NCBI GenBank assembly: GCA_030446555.1
Contig: JAUJNA010000007.1
Span: 1-35,412 of the forward strand
DNA length: 35,412 nucleotides
Origin: Chloroflexota bacterium
Lineage (GTDB): Bacteria > Chloroflexota > Limnocylindria > Limnocylindrales > CSP1-4
Direction: 5' to 3'
Shown here: positions 32,238 to 35,412 of the stretch, one piece after another
Numbering within the stretch: the first letter of the stretch is position 1
Layout: each line of letters opens with the position of its first letter
Notes under the pieces: generated by a model
Database searches by the model: none
What the model was told of the DNA's origin: nothing
What the model saw: the letters and a program-made list of their open reading frames with translations, nothing else
Made by a program: the position numbers and the translations under genes

Positions 32238-33085
32238 TCACTCGGCGGGAGCAGGACGTCGCACCCGGTTCCGACGTGCGTAGGCGAGGCGGAACCCCGC
32301 CCGGACCATGTTCCGATACGAGGGGTTGACGGGATCCTCCTCCGTCTCCTCGCCCGTCTCGGAGACGGCCCAGCGGCAGCCGGCGTCACGCGCGTCAGCG
32401 AGCCGCTGGGCCAACATGGCGGTCTGCCAGCCCCGGCCGCGATACTCCTCCAGCGTCGCGGCGTTGCCCAGCCATGCGGCGTCTCCCGTCACATACAGCG
32501 AAGCCGTGCTGACCGGTGTGTCGCCGTCGAAGCCCAGATAGTGGGTCCATCCGGCCCGGTCGATCGTCGCGGTCAGCGCGTCGCGGACCTGCGGCGGCAT
32601 CTCGAAGGCGGTAAGGCAGACCTCGCCCCACGCCTCCGCCTCGGCGCCGCCGATGCGCTCGACACGCGGGAGCTGGGGGCCGGAAGCTCGTCGAGTGGCC
32701 GCCACAGCTTGGCCCATCGGCGGCCCTGGCCGTAGCCCCGCGCGCTCAGCCACGAGACCAACTCAGGCGACTCAGCGCTGGGTGGGACCTGGACGACCGA
32801 CTCCGTCACACCGAGCTCGAGGAAGAAGCGCGATGCGGCTTCCACATCGGCCTCTGTCGCCGGCCGCGCGGTGCCCAGCCCGATGACGCGATTGAAGAGC
32901 ACGAAGTCGATGACGGTGAGCCCGAACGCCACCCCGCCGCCCACGCGGACCGTGGCTGCGCCGGTCGGGTTGCCGGGCAGGGCGGACGCGGCGACGAAGG
33001 CGTCCTCGCATGCGAGGGCCTCTGACATCTCGAGCCAGTACGCGAGGTCGGGGTCACGGCCCTGCTCCCGGCCGTGGACGGTCAT
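32238..33085 (-). pseudogene. two-part GNAT acetyltransferase, one frameshift
   Basis: The ATG at 33085 has GGAGG six bases upstream. The first part reads LAYWLEMSEALACEDAFVAA, FVLFNRVIGLG and ATEADVEAASRFFLELGVTE, up to GRRWAKLWRPLDELP. The frame shifts near 32685. The second part gives RVERIGGAEAEAWGEVCLTA, THYLGFDGDTPVSTASLYVT and GNAATLEEYRGRGWQTAMLA, where YRGRGWQ is the acetyl-CoA loop, then NPSYRNMVRAGFRLAYARRN with the stop at 32238. Joined, it is about 282 residues, an N-terminal degenerate plus a C-terminal active GNAT domain. The acceptor is unknown. Confidence 0.78.
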
Positions 33086-33198
33086 GCGTTGCCTCCGTCG
33101 TTCGAGCTGGTGCGTCGCGACGCTGCTGGTGCGGGCCCGTTCGCGCTGGCCTGCCGGTGGGCCCGGAGGCCACGACGATGAGCGACTGACCGGGCGTT

Positions 33199-33501
33199 TC
33201 AGTGGCGTGGGCCGGGATCGCCGGACCCGGAGCCCAGCATCTCATCCATCGAGCGGCCGCCGCTGCCATCCTCGGCCAGAGGGGCGTCCGGGTCGGCCGG
33301 GCCTCCCGACCCGCCGGAGCCGCTCCGATTCGGGGTCACCTCGTCGCTGAGAGCGGGCTGCGATCCGGCCGTCGCGCCGGTGACGACCGCGGGGTCGACC
33401 TCCTGGTCCCGCCGCGGCTCTGACGAGCCGGCCGACTGGTCCGCCTGATCTGCCGAGACCGGCGAACCCGTTCCGCGTTGCTGTGTGGGATCGGACGCCA
33501 T
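33199..33501 (-). CDS. small disordered acidic protein, unknown function
   Basis: The product is 100 residues and no family is recognised. It is Ser/Gly/Asp/Pro-rich without hydrophobic stretches (AGSSEPRRDQEVDPAVV, NRSGSGGSGGPADPDAP), so it is probably unstructured. The evidence that it is real is the start: AAGGAGG six bases before the ATG at 33501, one of the best ribosome sites in the window. It has no signal peptide. It lies upstream of the GNAT on the same strand and divergent from the membrane-anchored protein at 33663. Confidence 0.6.
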   Translation of the reverse strand: MASDPTQQRGTGSPVSADQADQSAGSSEPRRDQEVDPAVVTGATAGSQPALSDEVTPNRSGSGGSGGPADPDAPLAEDGSGGRSMDEMLGSGSGDPGPRH

Positions 33502-33662
33502 GGGTGCCTCCTTCGGGTGGGGAAGCGCAACTGTCCCAGATCGCCCGCGACGAGGTGGCGGTCAACGGCAGCCCGGCGATTGCAGCTTCGTGTCGCTCGC
33601 AGCAGCATGGTGACGCTCCAGACGACGGGCAGAGCACCACCCGACGCGCCATCATTGTCCGC

Positions 33663-34325
33663 GTGATCGACCGGAACACGCCGTCCGACCCTCGGCTCCA
33701 GGAACGGCGTGGCGACCTCCTCGGTCGCAACGCTCTACTGTTCGCGACGGCGCTGCTTTTGATCCTGGCGGTCGGGGCGTTCGTACTGCTCGGCGGCATG
33801 CCGGGAGGTGAAGCCCGCGCCACGCCGACCGTTCGAGTCTCCCCGCGCTCCACGGCCACGGCGGTGTCGGCCAGCCCGTCTGCCCGACCCTCGGCTACGG
33901 CGGCCCGCTCCGCCGCGCCCACCGTGGCACCATCGATCACCACCTCCGCCGTCGGCACCCCAGCCCAGCTCGTCATCGGGGGCCAGCCCATGGGCACGGT
34001 GGTCGCAGGCACGCCCGACTACCGCCGCAAGCTGAACGGCACGCGCGCGCCGGAGGGCCAGCGCTGGGTGGTGGTGCCGGTGACGTACACGGCGAAGGTC
34101 GGGTTCGAGTACCGCGCAGCGGACTGGCTCGTGGTCGACTCCGCCGGGACCCGGCACGGCTGGGCGCTCGTGGATGCCGACCCCGCGCTCGGTGCAGGCA
34201 GCGTCGATGCGGGCGCCATCGTCACCGGCAACGTGACCTTCCGGGTGCCCGTCGATGCCGATGTAGCGGCCGTCGTCCTCCGGTCGGCGACGGGCGCGGA
34301 CCTCATGGTCTTCCGCGTCCGCTGA
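33663..34325 (+). CDS. membrane-anchored beta-domain protein (DUF4352-like)
   Basis: The product is 220 residues from the GTG at 33663; the frame is open further upstream but loses protein-like character. A cytoplasmic N-terminus is followed by one membrane segment (LLFATALLLILAVGAFVLLG, ~25-45), a Thr/Ser/Pro/Ala linker (~50-105) and a beta domain (GQRWVVVPVTYTAKVGFEYR, WLVVDSAGTRHGWALVDADP, GNVTFRVPVDADVAAVVL). This layout is like the DUF4352/telomeric-repeat-type immunoprotective fold common on the surface of Gram-positives. The function is unknown. It faces outward. Its end overlaps the ribokinase gene tail-to-tail by 23 bases. Confidence 0.72.
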   Translation: MIDRNTPSDPRLQERRGDLLGRNALLFATALLLILAVGAFVLLGGMPGGEARATPTVRVSPRSTATAVSASPSARPSATAARSAAPTVAPSITTSAVGTPAQLVIGGQPMGTVVAGTPDYRRKLNGTRAPEGQRWVVVPVTYTAKVGFEYRAADWLVVDSAGTRHGWALVDADPALGAGSVDAGAIVTGNVTFRVPVDADVAAVVLRSATGADLMVFRVR

Positions 34326-35244
34326 GGAACCCCTCCAGGGAGGCTCGGTCGGGCATCCCTTCGCGCGCTCCGGTCACGCCGACGGAGAGCGCCGCGGCAG
34401 CCAACGCCACTTGGACCGACTCGCGCATCGGCCGACCGGACGCGAGTCCCGCGGCCAGTACCCCGGCCACCGTGTCGCCCGCGCCGGTCGCGTCGACGAC
34501 GGCGACGCGATGACTGGGCAGCCGCTCCAGGGTCCCGTGGTCCAGGATGAGAGCCCCCTCGGGGCCGAGCGTCACCACCACGGTCGCTGCCGTGCGCTGA
34601 GCCAAGGCGCGCGCGGCCTCCTGGACATCGTCGCGGTCGGTCATGCCGCGCGCCTCCCCTTCGTTGAGGAGCAGGACCGAGGCAGCCGCGATGAGTCGCT
34701 CATCTGACCGGCGAGCCGGCGCCGCGTTCAGGATCACGCGCATCCCGGCACGGTCGGCGCAGGTCACGGCTTCCAGCAGCGGCCCATCGCCGATCTCGAG
34801 GTTCAGGAGCATCACGCCGCCCCGCTCCGGTCCACGCTGGAGGGCGTCGCGCACCCATGCGGGGTCCAGTGCCCTGTTGGCACCCGACGCCACCACGATC
34901 CTGTTCTCGCCGGAGGCCTCCACGACGATGATCGCGACGCCGGTCGGGACGCCGGGGACCACCTGCAGGTCCCTTGCCTCCATCCCCTCCGCACCGAGGA
35001 CGGCGGTCGCCTCACGGCCATGCTCGTCGTCACCGACCGCCCCCACGAAGCGAACCCTCCCGCCGAGTCGCGCGGCGGCGACCGCCTGGTTGGCGCCCTT
35101 CCCGCCGTGGAACCGGTGCAACGTGGCGCCGGTCACGGTCTCGCCCGCTTCCGGTGCTCGCGGGACCCGCACGACGATGTCGACGTTGACGGAGCCCACG
35201 ACGACCACTACCCCGCCGGGGTCCGGGGGATGCGACCGCATCAT
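34303..35244 (-). CDS. rbsK: ribokinase (PfkB family)
   Basis: The product is 313 residues, the normal length. It has GSVNVDIVVRVPRAPEAGET with the sugar-binding NVD, HRFHGGKGANQAVAAARLGG (PfkB signature 1), NEGEA, and DATGAGDTVAGVLAAGL (signature 2, with the catalytic Asp and anion hole). These are close to the ribokinase pattern. It phosphorylates ribose at O5 with ATP, though other PfkB sugars are possible. It is cytoplasmic. Two adjacent ATGs (35244, 35241) overlap the stop of the upstream gene, so translation is coupled. A nucleoside hydrolase or sugar transporter would be the expected partner beyond the window. Confidence 0.9.
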   Translation of the reverse strand: MMRSHPPDPGGVVVVVGSVNVDIVVRVPRAPEAGETVTGATLHRFHGGKGANQAVAAARLGGRVRFVGAVGDDEHGREATAVLGAEGMEARDLQVVPGVPTGVAIIVVEASGENRIVVASGANRALDPAWVRDALQRGPERGGVMLLNLEIGDGPLLEAVTCADRAGMRVILNAAPARRSDERLIAAASVLLLNEGEARGMTDRDDVQEAARALAQRTAATVVVTLGPEGALILDHGTLERLPSHRVAVVDATGAGDTVAGVLAAGLASGRPMRESVQVALAAAALSVGVTGAREGMPDRASLEGFLSGRGRP

Positions 35245-35412
35245 CGGCCTGGCCGATACCTGACCGTCAGGCGGATCTCGGTGGAGCGGTCGTCGCCGAT
35301 CCGGAAGGTCAGGGCGTTCTCACCTTCCATCAGCTCGACCGGCAACATCCAGATGCCGTCGGCTCGCGTCGTGGTGTGGGCGTCGAACCAGAGCGGGATG
35401 TCGCGCGTGATG
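35241..35412 (-). CDS. C-terminal end of an unidentified protein (partial)
   Basis: Only the last ~56 codons are inside the window. They read IPLWFDAHTTTRADGIWMLP and then ELMEGENALTFRIGDDRSTE, ending IRLTVRYRPGR with the stop at 35241-35243. The L..GEN.LTFRIGD..S pattern is that of a beta-sandwich module repeated in secreted or surface carbohydrate-related proteins, but too little is visible for a family. The stop overlaps the ribokinase start codons (ATGATG). Confidence 0.65.
   Translation of the reverse strand, partial: ITRDIPLWFDAHTTTRADGIWMLPVELMEGENALTFRIGDDRSTEIRLTVRYRPGR

Noticed and set aside
1-35412. CRISPR array, restriction-modification or other defence system
   Set aside because: No spaced repeat array and no recognisable defence gene were found on either strand; the HNH fragment is an inactive relic.

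Overview
The window is high-GC bacterial DNA with many GTG starts, frequent 4-base stop/start overlaps and many lipoprotein signals. The gene set (an F510_1955-like BNR protein, DUF3179, lipoprotein redoxin plus CcdA, PfkB kinase, many small GNATs and methyltransferases) fits a soil or freshwater Chloroflexota lineage (Limnocylindria-like) best. A high-GC actinobacterium cannot be excluded, because there is no rRNA or other phylogenetic marker here.

Region 1 (1-4600) looks like accessory DNA. It lies between two near-identical copies of the 3' half of a tRNA-Lys(UUU), at 2-55 and 4485-4536. Each copy is followed by the same tandem 12-bp repeat. The simplest reading is an integrase-less cassette between tRNA-derived attachment sites, perhaps one unit of a tandem array. 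Its cargo is a SRPBCC protein, a small uncharacterised 'WYVGRP' protein plus a truncated second copy, a cupin, a frameshifted GNAT, relics of a transposase, an HNH nuclease and a TlpA redoxin, and a BNR-repeat protein broken by several frameshifts.

Region 2 (5092-16910) holds mostly unlinked metabolic genes: a gamma-glutamyltransferase with a duplicated start region, an exported amidase, a frameshifted sugar-nucleotide epimerase, a deacetylase relic, a secreted GH18 protein, a broken third WYVGRP copy and a GrpB-like protein. Then comes a plus-strand run of two lipoproteins (one a cupredoxin), an aldo/keto reductase, a GNAT and a methyltransferase.

Region 3 (16970-22865) is the most coherent unit, a six-gene minus-strand cluster read as DUF3179 protein, NAD(P)H-hydrate epimerase, CRP/FNR-type regulator, FAD disulfide reductase, lipoprotein thioredoxin and CcdA. 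Three of its junctions are 4-base overlaps. It suggests a regulated route from NAD(P)H through a flavoprotein and a membrane thiol carrier to an extracytoplasmic thioredoxin.

Region 4 (23189-35412) holds a methyltransferase/SRPBCC pair, a secreted metallophosphatase, an overlapping NhaA antiporter and cation channel (both frameshifted), another methyltransferase, an 803-residue membrane spermidine-synthase-like protein, a lipoprotein isoaspartyl methyltransferase, a two-part GNAT, a small disordered protein, a membrane-anchored beta protein, a ribokinase and the end of one more gene.

At least a dozen otherwise well-conserved genes are split by single-base frameshifts, both inside and outside the cassette. 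This may be real decay or uncorrected indels in the assembly, and it affects how every 'pseudogene' call here should be read.
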